From Ralstonia pickettii DTP0602 (GTDB taxonomy: Bacteria; Pseudomonadota; Gammaproteobacteria; Burkholderiales; Burkholderiaceae), in NCBI GenBank assembly GCA_000471925.1, contig CP006668.1, positions 1,178,001-1,242,000 on the forward strand: a stretch of DNA of 64,000 nucleotides, read 5' to 3'. The notes under the pieces were generated by a model that was given only the letters and a program-made list of their open reading frames with translations, was not told where the DNA came from and made no database searches. Both the position numbers and the translations under genes were made by a program. Shown one piece after another: positions 25,199-34,408 of this stretch (positions within the stretch are counted from its first letter, which is position 1; each line of letters starts with the position of its first letter).

Positions 25199-26935
25199 AT
25201 GCCAGCACGAAACGGAACCGCTCACGTCGTTACGACGACCCGCAAGTACAAGGACCAGATCTATCGCACCCACCTGTTGCGGCGCAGTTACCGCGAGGAC
25301 GGCGTGGTCAAGAACGAGACGCTGGGCAACCTGTCCCACTTGCCCGAGGCACTGATCGAGATCATCCGCCGCTCACTCAAGGGCGAGACCTTCGTGCCGC
25401 TGGGCGAGGCGTTCGAGGTGACACGCTCGCGCGCTCACGGCCACGTGCAGGCGGTGGCCACGGCCATGCAGCGTCTGGGCTTTGCCTCGCTGATCGCCTC
25501 CAAGCCTTCGCGCGAGCGCGACCTGGTGCTGGCGATGGTGGCCGCGCGCATCGCGGCGCCGCACACGAAGCTGGCCACCACGCGCTGGTGGCACACCAGC
25601 ACCCTGGCGGAGGACTTCGGCGTGACCGAGGCCAACGAGAACGACCTGTACGCGGCAATGGACTGGCTGCTCGCGCGCCAGGGCACAATCCAGAAGAAGC
25701 TCGCCGCGCGCCACTTGAGCGCCGGTGGCCTGGTGCTGTATGACCTGAGCTCCAGCTACTTCGAGGGCAGCACCTGCCCGCTGGCCAAGCTTGGCTACAG
25801 CCGCGATGGCAAGAAGGGGCTGCTACAGGTCAACTACGGCTTGCTCACCGATGCGCGCGGCTGCCCAGTGGCGGTGTCGGTGCATGAGGGCAACGTGGCC
25901 GACAGCCAGACCTTCATGCCCGAGGTGCGGCGCCTGCAAGAGGAATTTGGTCTCTCCCGATTGGTCATGGTGGGCGATCGCGGCATGATCTCCAGCAAGG
26001 CCATCGACCAGATGCGTGAAGGCGGTGACCTGGGCTGGATCACCGCGCTCAAGAGCGCCTCGATCCGCCCGCTGCTCGAGCAAGGGCAACTGCAGCTTGG
26101 CCTGTTCGACGAGCGCAATCTGCTGGAGCTGAGTTCACCGGACTATCCGGGCGAGCGGCTGGTGGCGTGCCGCAATCCGGAACTGGCCAGGCTACGTGCC
26201 CACAAGCGAGAAGAGTTGCTGGCGGCCACCGAGGCGTGCCTGCAGCCGATCGTTGCCCGCGTGCAGGCGGGCAAGCTTGCCGGGCGCGATCAGATCGGCC
26301 TGCGCGTGGGCAAGGTGATCGACAAGTACAAGGTGGCCAAGCACTTTGCGCTGAGTATCGACGACGCGGCCTTCACGTTCAGCCGCAACAGCGAGGGCAT
26401 CGCCCGCGAGGCGGCGCTCGACGGCCTCTACATCATCCGCACTTCGGTGAGTGCGGCGCAGATGGACTCGGCCGAGTGCGTGCGCAACTACAAGGCGCTG
26501 GCCAACGTGGAGCGCGCGTTCCGTTCGCTAAAAACGGTGGACCTGAAGGTGCGGCCAATCCATCACCGCACGGCCGATCGGGTGCGTGCGCATATCCTGC
26601 TGTGCATGCTGGCCTACTACGTCGAATGGCACATGCGTGAGGCTTGGCGCGAACTGATGTTCGCCGACCCGGATCAGGCCGCCAAGGCCACGCGTGATCC
26701 GGTGGCGCCTGCCGTGCGCTCTGCGGCAGCGCTGGCCAAGGCGGCGCGCCACACACTTGACGACGGCACGCCCGTGCACAGCTTCTCGAGCTTGATGGCC
26801 GAACTCGCCACGATCGTGCGTAACACCTGCCGCACACCCAGCGCTGGCGCTGAAGTGCCGACGTTCGAACTCGTCACCACGGCCAACGCGAAACAGAAGC
26901 AGGCTCTGGAATTGCTTCAGCAAATCCGCGTGTAG
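25199..26935 (+). CDS. IS1634-family (IS4-like) transposase
   Basis: A 578-residue DDE transposase. The catalytic acidic residues lie in VLYDLSSSYFEG and LVMVGDRGMISS. The C-terminal YKALANVERAFRSLKT carries the Y-R-E-K-type signature with the last acidic residue. Length and the N-terminal RSYREDGVVKNETLGNLS block match the IS1634 group of the IS4 superfamily. The frame is intact, so the element may be active. The ATG at 25199 has no Shine-Dalgarno sequence, in keeping with the leaderless promoter. Confidence 0.9.
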   Translation: MPARNGTAHVVTTTRKYKDQIYRTHLLRRSYREDGVVKNETLGNLSHLPEALIEIIRRSLKGETFVPLGEAFEVTRSRAHGHVQAVATAMQRLGFASLIASKPSRERDLVLAMVAARIAAPHTKLATTRWWHTSTLAEDFGVTEANENDLYAAMDWLLARQGTIQKKLAARHLSAGGLVLYDLSSSYFEGSTCPLAKLGYSRDGKKGLLQVNYGLLTDARGCPVAVSVHEGNVADSQTFMPEVRRLQEEFGLSRLVMVGDRGMISSKAIDQMREGGDLGWITALKSASIRPLLEQGQLQLGLFDERNLLELSSPDYPGERLVACRNPELARLRAHKREELLAATEACLQPIVARVQAGKLAGRDQIGLRVGKVIDKYKVAKHFALSIDDAAFTFSRNSEGIAREAALDGLYIIRTSVSAAQMDSAECVRNYKALANVERAFRSLKTVDLKVRPIHHRTADRVRAHILLCMLAYYVEWHMREAWRELMFADPDQAAKATRDPVAPAVRSAAALAKAARHTLDDGTPVHSFSSLMAELATIVRNTCRTPSAGAEVPTFELVTTANAKQKQALELLQQIRV

Positions 26936-27079
26936 ACAGAAACTGGAACACGGGAATCACGACAAGTGGTTGTCGCAAAAGGGGAAACTCGCCCAGGCGG
27001 CTGGTGAACTTCGGGCTATATCTGCGTATTTCCCCCGGTGGTTTTGTCTGCTTCTTGGCACATTCAGGCTACAATCGGA

Positions 27080-27109
27080 ATGCAAGTACGAATAGTTCGC
27101 ATTCGTAAT
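27080..27109. promoter_or_regulatory. Fur box upstream of TonB receptor gene
   Basis: The segment TGCAAGTACGAATAGTTCGC and the ATTCGTAAT that follows resemble Fur boxes of Burkholderiaceae and contain the dyad CGAA-TAG-TTCG. A TACAAT hexamer lies just upstream at 27070-27075 and could be the -10 box. Iron repression of the receptor is expected from family knowledge. Confidence 0.6.
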
Positions 27110-27173
27110 AAGAAATTTCCACTTACCCCCCCGCCTAACAGGTCAGGGCGGGCGACATTCCGGTTCCTGATTC

Positions 27174-29414
27174 ATGCCTGTCCACCCCGCCAAACGGGAA
27201 CAGCGGCGCTTTGCCTGTTCCCAGCCAGTCTTTCCGTTCCTGAGCCCGTTCATCAGCCCTCGCGGCCTGTCGCTGACCACGCTAGTGCTGAGCCTGCAGG
27301 CGGGCGGCGTGCTGGCACAGTCGACGCAGCCAGCCCAGCCGCCGCAGGCTGCGCCGGCCACCGCAGCAGCCGAACTCCCCGCCGTCACCGTACGCGCCAC
27401 CAACGACAATGAAACCGCCACCGGCCCGGTGCACGGCTTCGTCGCAAAACGCAGCGCCACCGCGACCAAGACCGATACCCCGGTGATGGAAACCCCGCAA
27501 TCGATCACGGTGATCACGCGCGACCGGATGGAAGCGCAGGGCGCGCAGAGCGTGCAGCAGGCCATCGGCTACAGCGCCGGCGTCTATGCCGGGCCGTTCG
27601 GCGCGGACAACCGCGGCGACTGGGGCAAGTTCCGCGGCACCGATTTCACGCAGTATCGGGATGGCCTGCTGAACCAGGTCGGCTTCTACAACAACGTGCG
27701 TGCCGACGTGTACGCGCTGGAGCGCATCGACGTGCTGCGCGGGCCGTCGTCGATGCTGTTCGGGCAGGGCGCGGTCGGCGGCATCCTGAACCTGGTCAGC
27801 AAGCGCCCGCAGCCGGAAGCGGCGCGCGAGATCGGCGTGCAGTTCGGCAACTACCACCGCAAGCAGGTGCAGGCCGACCTGACCGGCCCGCTCGATGCGG
27901 ACGGCAAATGGCTGTACCGGCTGGTGGCGCTGGCGCGCGACAGCGATGCGCAGGTGGACTTCGTCAAGGACAACCGCTACCTGATCGCGCCTTCGCTGAC
28001 CTGGCGCCCGAGCGATGCCACTTCGCTGACGCTGCTGGCCAATTTCCAGCGCGACGAAAGCGGAACCTCGGTGGGCTTTTTCCCGTGGCGGGGCACGCTG
28101 TATGCCAACCCGGCCGGGCAGATTCCGGACCACCTGTTTATCAGCGAACCCGGCTACGACCGCTTCAACGCCGAGCAGGCATCGGTGGGCTATGAGTTCC
28201 AGCACAGGTTCAACGAAGCCGTGACGGTGCGGCAGAACCTGCGCTATTCGCACAGCACGGTCGACTACCGCAGCATCTACTCCGCGGGCTTCACCGGCGC
28301 CACGCACGGCTGGGTCCCTGGCAGCGATACGCTGATGCGCCGCACGGTCTACCTGAACCAGCCCACGCTCAATTCATTCGCGGTCGATACGCAGGCGCAG
28401 AGCAACTTCCGCACGGGCCCGGTCGCCCATACGCTGCTGACCGGCGTCGACTACCAGCATGCCGAGATCACCGGCCGCGCCGGCGTGGGCGGCACGGCCG
28501 CGCCGCTGAACGTGTTCAACCCGGCGTACGGCAACTTCACGCCGCCCGGCACGCGCGACCTGAACCCGAGCACGCAGGCGCAGACCGGTCTCTACGTGCA
28601 GGACCAGCTGTCGTGGAACAAATGGCTGCTGATGCTGGGCCTGCGCTATGACTGGTCGCGCGCGGCGCAGGACAACACGCCCTCGGCCACCCGCGACGAC
28701 AACGAACTGACCAAGCGCGCCGGCCTGATGTACCGCTCGGACATCGGCCTGAACCCGTACGTCAGCTATTCCGAATCGTTCCAGGGCCTGGCGGGCTTCA
28801 ACCAGTCCAACCAGGCCTTCAAGCCGCTGCGCGGCTCGCAGTGGGAGGCGGGCATCAAGTACCAGCCGCCGGGCAAGAACGCCACGCTGACGATTGCAGC
28901 GTTCGACATGCGCGAGAAGAACCGCAAGGTCAGCGGCGTCGTCAACGGCAGGCCGGATTTTGTGCAGGTGGGCGAAGCGCGCACGCGCGGGATCGAGGTG
29001 GAGGCACTGGCTTCACTGTCCAACCGCCTGGACCTGATCGCGACCTACACCTACCTGGATGCGCGCGTGATTGACGGCACCGGCGCCGAGGTCGGCAAGC
29101 GGCTGGCCAGCACGCCGTCGAACATGGCGTCGCTGTGGGCCAACTACCGCTTCAAGCTGTTCGAGATGCCGGGCTTCATGGCAGGCGGCGGCGTGCGCTA
29201 CGTGGGCCCGAGCTATGACGGCAACGACCAGAACCGTGTCAGCGGTGTCACGCTGTTCGATGCCATGCTGGCCTACGACCAGGGTCCGGTGCGCGTGGCA
29301 CTGAACGTCACCAACCTGTTCGACAAGCAATACCTGACCACCTGCCTGGCGCGCGGCGACTGCTATTTCGGCGCCCGCCGCACCGTGGTGGGCAGCGTGA
29401 CGTACCGCTTCTGA
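27174..29414 (+). CDS. TonB-dependent siderophore receptor
   Basis: A 746-residue outer-membrane receptor. The N-terminal region has a long signal peptide (LSLTTLVLSLQAGGVLAQS) and a TonB-box-like start (LPAVTVRA). The plug domain follows (VMETPQSITVITRDRM, ALERIDVLRGPSSMLFGQGAVGGILNLVSKRP), then a 22-strand barrel ending in aromatic VGSVTYRF. The layout is that of ferric-siderophore receptors (FhuE/FpvA group). There are no siderophore synthesis genes nearby, so it probably takes up a foreign siderophore. A likely Fur box lies 65 bases upstream and the IS element sits just before that. The ATG at 27174 is used, although a later start near the signal peptide is possible. Confidence 0.9.
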   Translation: MPVHPAKREQRRFACSQPVFPFLSPFISPRGLSLTTLVLSLQAGGVLAQSTQPAQPPQAAPATAAAELPAVTVRATNDNETATGPVHGFVAKRSATATKTDTPVMETPQSITVITRDRMEAQGAQSVQQAIGYSAGVYAGPFGADNRGDWGKFRGTDFTQYRDGLLNQVGFYNNVRADVYALERIDVLRGPSSMLFGQGAVGGILNLVSKRPQPEAAREIGVQFGNYHRKQVQADLTGPLDADGKWLYRLVALARDSDAQVDFVKDNRYLIAPSLTWRPSDATSLTLLANFQRDESGTSVGFFPWRGTLYANPAGQIPDHLFISEPGYDRFNAEQASVGYEFQHRFNEAVTVRQNLRYSHSTVDYRSIYSAGFTGATHGWVPGSDTLMRRTVYLNQPTLNSFAVDTQAQSNFRTGPVAHTLLTGVDYQHAEITGRAGVGGTAAPLNVFNPAYGNFTPPGTRDLNPSTQAQTGLYVQDQLSWNKWLLMLGLRYDWSRAAQDNTPSATRDDNELTKRAGLMYRSDIGLNPYVSYSESFQGLAGFNQSNQAFKPLRGSQWEAGIKYQPPGKNATLTIAAFDMREKNRKVSGVVNGRPDFVQVGEARTRGIEVEALASLSNRLDLIATYTYLDARVIDGTGAEVGKRLASTPSNMASLWANYRFKLFEMPGFMAGGGVRYVGPSYDGNDQNRVSGVTLFDAMLAYDQGPVRVALNVTNLFDKQYLTTCLARGDCYFGARRTVVGSVTYRF

Positions 29415-29419
29415 CGCGA

Positions 29420-29941
29420 CTAGTGCGCCATCGCGTTGTCGATGGCGCGCTGCAGCCGCTCCATGCCGAAGGTCACGTCCTGCACCGCGCCGTTGACGAA
29501 GAACGACGGGGTGCCGCGCACCTGGCAGCGCGTGCCGCCCTGCAGGTCGGCGCGGATGCGGGGCAGGTGGTTGTGCGCGGCCATGTCGCGGTCATAGCGA
29601 TCGAGGTCCAGCCCGGCCATGCCGGCATAGTGGCGCAGCGCGTCGGGCTTCAGGCCCTGCGGGTGCTCGTAGAGCATGCGGTACATCTGCCAGAAGCGGT
29701 CCTGCGCCGCCGCGGCTTCCGCGGATTCGGCGGCGGCTTCGGCGGACGGGTGCCAGTTGGTCATCGGGTAGTGCCGGTAGACGAAGCGCACCTGCGGGCC
29801 GTAGTGCTCCAGCAGGATCTTCATCGCGCCATAGGCGATGCGGCAATAGGAGCACTCGAAGTCGCCGTATTCGACGACGGTGACTTTGGCGGTGTCGGGG
29901 CCGATGGCGTGGTCGGCAGCGGTGACGGCGACTTCCAGCAT
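29420..29941 (-). CDS. DsbA-family thioredoxin-fold protein
   Basis: A 173-residue DsbA/FrnE-like oxidoreductase, with the active site CSYC in VEYGDFECSYCRIAYGA and the cis-proline loop VRGTPSFFVNG. There is no signal peptide, which suggests a cytoplasmic thiol oxidoreductase or isomerase and not a periplasmic DsbA. The ATG at 29941 follows GGAGAA. It is convergent with the TonB receptor gene, with 5 bases between the two stops. The partner is unknown. Confidence 0.85.
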   Translation of the reverse strand: MLEVAVTAADHAIGPDTAKVTVVEYGDFECSYCRIAYGAMKILLEHYGPQVRFVYRHYPMTNWHPSAEAAAESAEAAAAQDRFWQMYRMLYEHPQGLKPDALRHYAGMAGLDLDRYDRDMAAHNHLPRIRADLQGGTRCQVRGTPSFFVNGAVQDVTFGMERLQRAIDNAMAH

Positions 29942-30044
29942 TGGCGTTCTCCGGTGCGTGCGCGGCAAGCATGCGCGGATCTCTGGTGCGGGAGGTTCCA
30001 GTTTAGTCCTCGCCGGCGGCAAGCGCGGGTAGTCGTACCGACCG

Positions 30045-31130
30045 TTACGGCACGATCGACAGGAACAGGTAGGCCGCCAGGATCACCAGGTGCACCACGC
30101 CTTGCAGGATGGTGGTGCGCCCCATGCCCAGCGTCAGCGACGACACCACCAGCGTCAGCACCAGCAGCACCATGTCCTTGGCACCCAGTCCCAGCTCCAG
30201 CGGCTGGCCGATCCAGATAAATACCGCGGCCACCGTCGGGATGGTCAGCCCGATGCTGGCCAGCGCCGAGCCCAGCGCCAGGTTCAGGCTGGTCTGGATG
30301 CGGTCGGCGCGCGCCGACCGCAGCGCGGCCAGCCCCTCGGGCAGCAGCACCATGGCGGCGATCACGATCCCCACCACCGCAGCCGGCGCGCCCGCCTTCA
30401 GTACCGCGGCCTCGACCGAGGGCGACAGCAGCTTGGCCAGCGCCACCACCAGCACCAGGCACACGATCAGCAGCGCGCCGCTGGTCAGCGCGATGCGCGC
30501 GGGCGGCGGCGGGGCATGGACGCTCTCGTCGGAGCTGCCTTCGGCCAGGAAGTAGTCGCGGTGGCGGATGGTCTGCACGAACACGAACGAGCCGTACAGC
30601 ACCAGCGACATCACGCCCGAGAAGGCCAGCTGCGCCGGCGTCAGCACCGGGCCCGGCGACGAGCTGGTGTAGTTGGGCAGCACCATGGTCAGCACCAGCA
30701 GCGCCGCCAGCACCGCCATCGCGGCATTGGCGCCGGGCGCCTGGAAGGCCTGTTCGCGGTGGTGCAGGCCGCCGACGAACAGGCACAGCCCGACGATGCC
30801 GTTGCAGATCAGCATGACCGCGGCAAACACGGTGTCGCGCGCCAGGCCGGCCTTCTCCGGTCCAGACGACAGCATCACCGATACGATCAGCGCGACTTCG
30901 ATCACCGTCACGGCGATTGCCAGCACCAGCGTGCCGAAGGGCTCGCCCACCTTGTGCGCCACCACTTCGGCGTGGTGCACGGCCGAGAAGACGGCGCCGG
31001 CCAGTGCCGCCGCCATCAGCGCGATCAGCCAGCCCTGGTCGGGCAGCAGCCAGGCCAGGCCAAGCGTGGCCACGGCGGCCAGCGGCGCCCAGAGGGTCCA
31101 AGCCGGCAGCTTGTTGGAAGTCAGTGCCAT
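30045..31130 (-). CDS. Calcium/proton antiporter, ChaA type
   Basis: A 361-residue membrane protein with about 11 transmembrane helices and the two CaCA repeats: GEPFGTLVLAIAVTVIEVAL in the first half and LPEGLAALRSARADRIQTS followed by NLALGSALASIGLTIP in the second. These acidic and polar helices form the ion path. ChaA exports Ca2+ (and Na+ or K+) in exchange for protons at alkaline pH. The ATG at 31130 is preceded by AGGACAAAAC, a modest ribosome binding site. The gene appears to stand alone. The 223 bases upstream, to 31353, hold no recognised gene. Confidence 0.87.
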   Translation of the reverse strand: MALTSNKLPAWTLWAPLAAVATLGLAWLLPDQGWLIALMAAALAGAVFSAVHHAEVVAHKVGEPFGTLVLAIAVTVIEVALIVSVMLSSGPEKAGLARDTVFAAVMLICNGIVGLCLFVGGLHHREQAFQAPGANAAMAVLAALLVLTMVLPNYTSSSPGPVLTPAQLAFSGVMSLVLYGSFVFVQTIRHRDYFLAEGSSDESVHAPPPPARIALTSGALLIVCLVLVVALAKLLSPSVEAAVLKAGAPAAVVGIVIAAMVLLPEGLAALRSARADRIQTSLNLALGSALASIGLTIPTVAAVFIWIGQPLELGLGAKDMVLLVLTLVVSSLTLGMGRTTILQGVVHLVILAAYLFLSIVP

Positions 31131-31353
31131 CCCTGTTTTGTCCTTTCTTGTCGTTGTACCGTGCCGGGCGGCACGGGCGCGCCTGACGGCACGCATGATA
31201 GCGGAGGGGGGTGCCGCGAAAGCCACGGAGGGTGGGTGCGGCAACAGTGGTATGGCAGGCGGGAAGCCGATCGGTTCCCTTCAATTGCCGAAATTTGCGG
31301 GCAATTGCGTGGGGTTTGCTGCGGGATGTGGGTTGCCGGAACGGAGCTGGGCT

Positions 31354-31506
31354 TCAGTGGGAAGGCGGTTTGTCTTCCTCAACCGGCGCGCGCGCGGGCG
31401 CCCGCTCTCGCAAGGCGGGATGGTTGCGCAGGATCCACCGCGCGGCAAACAGCAATGCGATCAGGCACCCGAAAAAATACGCGCACAAGGCGACGACGTT
31501 TTGCAT
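31354..31506 (-). CDS. Small single-pass membrane protein
   Basis: A 50-residue frame starting MQNVVALCAYFFGCLIALLF, with one hydrophobic helix (about 4-24), then a short basic and proline-rich tail (RNHPALRERAPARAPVEEDK). The charge pattern (helix then arginines) fits a C-in inner-membrane protein. There is no strong ribosome binding site and I do not recognise the family. It lies in a 528-base gap between the antiporter and SRAP genes, and nothing else convincing is there. Confidence 0.45.
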   Translation of the reverse strand: MQNVVALCAYFFGCLIALLFAARWILRNHPALRERAPARAPVEEDKPPSH

Positions 31507-31658
31507 GGCTTTGATTGACCCGGAGTGTCGGCTCTTGTGGCCGGTGTGAGCGGAGTATGCGCAGCATTCGCAACGTCCGACACCCTCATGAGGTGGGGCA
31601 GGCGCCGCCTTTGCGTGCGCCGGGTCACACAGGGACACCCAGGAACAAGGGGGGCAAC

Positions 31659-32333
31659 TCAGGCCGCGTCGGGAATCGGTTCGCCCGGCACCTTGGGTGC
31701 CGGCTCGGCGTGCATGGCGTCTGCCGGCAGGAGGTTCAGGAAGGTCCGCGCCACCTCCGGCTCGCGGCAGGCCAGCCAGTCGTCCCACTGCGCGCGCGGC
31801 ACGATCACCACCGAGCGCTTCTCGTCGCCCGGCTTGTGGAAGCGCTGCATCACCGGGTGCCGGTCGGAGTTGACGGTCAGCATGGTGAACGACAGGGCCT
31901 GGTCCGGCCAGCCGCGCCACAGGCCCGCAATGCCGAAGGCCGGCTCGCCCGGCAGCGTGATGCGCCAGCGCACCGGCTTGCCGGGCGGGCCGCCGGGCAT
32001 CGCGTCCTCGGGGTAGGCGAATTCGTAGAACGCGGTCGCCGGCACCAGGCACAGCTGGCCCTGGCGCCAGTAGCGGGCGAAAGCGGGGCGTTCGCCCACG
32101 GTCTCGCTGCGGGCATTGGTGGTGTCGTAGCGGCGTGCGCCGGGCGGGATGCGCTGGCGCGGCACCATGCCGAACGTGGCCAGGTCGGCGCTGCGGGTGC
32201 CGTCGTCGGTGGCGCGCACGATCGGCGCCAGGTAGTCAGGGTAGGTCTCGGCCTTGAACAGCCCGGGCGGCGGTTCCACGCCGAAGATGTCGCGCAGGAC
32301 CAGGCGCTGGACCGGGGCGTAATTGGTGCACAT
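31659..32333 (-). CDS. SRAP (YedK/HMCES) family abasic-site-processing protein
   Basis: A 224-residue SOS-response-associated peptidase. The catalytic Cys2 is in place (MCTNYAP). The conserved active-site blocks are RYDTTNARSETV, LVPATAFYEF (catalytic glutamate) and NSDRHPVMQRFHKP (catalytic histidine). These proteins form a covalent link with abasic sites in single-stranded DNA to protect them. The ATG at 32333 is fixed because the Met must be removed to expose Cys2. It is divergent from the acyl-CoA synthetase gene. Confidence 0.9.
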   Translation of the reverse strand: MCTNYAPVQRLVLRDIFGVEPPPGLFKAETYPDYLAPIVRATDDGTRSADLATFGMVPRQRIPPGARRYDTTNARSETVGERPAFARYWRQGQLCLVPATAFYEFAYPEDAMPGGPPGKPVRWRITLPGEPAFGIAGLWRGWPDQALSFTMLTVNSDRHPVMQRFHKPGDEKRSVVIVPRAQWDDWLACREPEVARTFLNLLPADAMHAEPAPKVPGEPIPDAA

Positions 32334-32594
32334 GTGCTGCCTCCTTGCCGTGATGCGGGCTATCGTCGGCGCCGCGCGGCATGCCGTCAAGCACACCGCG
32401 CGCCGGCACGGTGCGGCAGGCGGCGCACCCCGCGCATGGCAAAAACCGTCAGCCGCGCTGGCGGATTCGGTTATTGCCCGCCCTGCATGGCCCACGCACA
32501 CTCTTGCGGCAGCCGCTGCGAGCGGCACCGACTACAACAGGCACCTGCCGGCGCTCCAGGGCCCCGGCATCCAGCCCGATCTACAGGAGACACC

Positions 32595-34256
32595 ATGCGC
32601 GACTACGCCCAAGCCTTCGACGGATTTTCCTATGACGATGCCGTAGCCCGGCAGCTGCACGGCAGCCTGGACGCGCTCAACGCCTGCGTCGAATGCTGCG
32701 ACCGGCATGCGCAGCCAGGCCGCATCGCGCTGTTCTGGGAAGGGCGCGACGGCAATTCGCGCAGCTGGAGCTTTGCCGAGCTGCAGGCGCTGTCGGCGCA
32801 GTTCGCCGGCTTCCTGCAGGCGCAGGGCGTGCAGCCCGGCGACCGCGTTGCGGGCCTGTTGCCGCGCAACGCGGCACTGCTGGTGACGATCCTCGGCACG
32901 TGGCGCGCCGGCGCGGTATACCAGCCGCTGTTTACGGCCTTCGGGCCCAAGGCGATCGAGCACCGGCTCAACAGCTCGGGCGCAAAGGTGGTGGTCACCG
33001 ACACCGTCAACCGTCCCAAGCTCGACGAGGTGGCGGATTGTCCCGCCATCGTCACCGTGGCCGGCCCGGACGACAAGGAGGGCGCAGGCCTCGGGCGCGG
33101 CGACTTCAGCTTCTGGGCCGAGCTGGAACGCCAGCCAGCCTCGTTCGATCCGGTGATGCGCCGCGGCGACGATCCCTTCCTGATGATGTTCACCTCGGGC
33201 ACCACCGGCCCGGCCAAGCCGCTGCTGGTGCCGCTCAAGGCCATTGCCGCGTTTGCCGGCTATATGCGCGATGCGGTCGACCTGCGCCCGGAAGACGCAT
33301 TCTGGAACCTGGCCGACCCGGGCTGGGCCTACGGCTTGTATTACGCCGTCACCGGCCCGCTGGCGCTGGGCCATGCCACCACGTTCTACGACGGCCCGTT
33401 CACCGTGGAAAGCACCTGCCGGGTGATCCGCAAGTACGGCATCACCAACCTGGCCGGCTCGCCCACCGCGTACCGGCTGCTGATCGCCGCCGGCGAGGCC
33501 GTGTCCGGCCCGCTGCGCGGGCAGTTGCGCGCGGTCAGCAGCGCCGGCGAGCCGCTCAACCCGGAAGTGATCCGCTGGTTCGCCAGCGAACTGGACGTGA
33601 CCATCCACGACCACTACGGCCAGACCGAACTCGGCATGGTGCTGTGCAACCACCACGCGCTGGCGCACCCGGTGCGCATGGGCGCGGCCGGCTTTGCCAG
33701 TCCGGGCCACCGCGTGGCGGTGCTCGACGACGAACAGCGCGAACTGCCGGCGGGCCAGCCGGGCACGCTGGCACTGGACCTGGAGCGCTCGCCGATGTGC
33801 TGGTTCGGCGGCTACCACGGCACGCCGACCAGTTCCTTTGCCGGCCACTACTACCTGACCGGCGATTCGGCCGAACTGAACGACGACGGCAGCATCAGCT
33901 TTATCGGTCGCGCCGACGACGTCATCACCACCTCCGGCTACCGCGTGGGCCCGTTCGACGTGGAAAGCGCGCTGATCGAGCACCCCGCCGTGGTCGAGGC
34001 CGCGGTGATCGGCAAGCCCGATCCGGAGCGCACCGAGCTGATCAAGGCCTTTGTCGTGCTCGATCCGCAGCACCGCGCCGCGCCCGAGCTGGCCGAGGCG
34101 CTGCGCCAGCACGTGCGCAAGCGCCTGGCAGCCCACGCCTACCCGCGCGAGATCGAGTTCGTGGCCGAGCTGCCCAAGACCCCCAGCGGCAAGGTCCAGC
34201 GTTTCATCTTGCGCAACCAGGAAGTCGCCCGCGCGCGCGAAGCCGCCGCGATCTGA
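32595..34256 (+). CDS. AMP-dependent acyl-CoA synthetase
   Basis: A 553-residue adenylate-forming enzyme. The P-loop-like motif is FTSGTTGPAKP, the adenine site is DHYGQTELGM, the hinge is GRADDVITTSGYRVGP and the catalytic lysine is in PKTPSGKVQR. The substrate is probably a short- or medium-chain carboxylate (acetyl/propionyl to medium-chain group). The ATG at 32595 follows CAGGAG. It is not in an operon with the carboxylase cluster 18 kb away, which lacks its own CoA ligase, but it could serve such a pathway. That is speculation. Confidence 0.88.
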   Translation: MRDYAQAFDGFSYDDAVARQLHGSLDALNACVECCDRHAQPGRIALFWEGRDGNSRSWSFAELQALSAQFAGFLQAQGVQPGDRVAGLLPRNAALLVTILGTWRAGAVYQPLFTAFGPKAIEHRLNSSGAKVVVTDTVNRPKLDEVADCPAIVTVAGPDDKEGAGLGRGDFSFWAELERQPASFDPVMRRGDDPFLMMFTSGTTGPAKPLLVPLKAIAAFAGYMRDAVDLRPEDAFWNLADPGWAYGLYYAVTGPLALGHATTFYDGPFTVESTCRVIRKYGITNLAGSPTAYRLLIAAGEAVSGPLRGQLRAVSSAGEPLNPEVIRWFASELDVTIHDHYGQTELGMVLCNHHALAHPVRMGAAGFASPGHRVAVLDDEQRELPAGQPGTLALDLERSPMCWFGGYHGTPTSSFAGHYYLTGDSAELNDDGSISFIGRADDVITTSGYRVGPFDVESALIEHPAVVEAAVIGKPDPERTELIKAFVVLDPQHRAAPELAEALRQHVRKRLAAHAYPREIEFVAELPKTPSGKVQRFILRNQEVARAREAAAI

Positions 34257-34408
34257 CGCCCGCCGGCTGGCTCCGGACCGCTTCCTATAATGAGGGAGCG
34301 GTTGCCAGGGCCCCCGGTGGTGATGGAGGCCGCGGCGCCGCACCAGGCGCGCCCGCAGGCAGGGGCGCGTGTCTTCCATCTCCAGACCATTCGGGCGAGG
34401 CGATCAAA

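Larger units (their letters stand above)
25150..27016 (+). mobile_element. IS1634-type insertion sequence (ends approximate)
   Basis: The element is defined by one long transposase gene with short flanks. Possible imperfect terminal inverted repeats are CTAAAAGTTC near 25154-25163 and GAACTTCGGG near 27006-27015, with a second partly matching inner block (GGCGGGTTTTCTCC against GGGGAAACTCGCC reversed). No clear target duplication was found by eye, so the boundaries are uncertain by tens of bases. It sits between the lpd-like gene and the siderophore receptor gene and breaks no visible reading frame. Confidence 0.6.
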
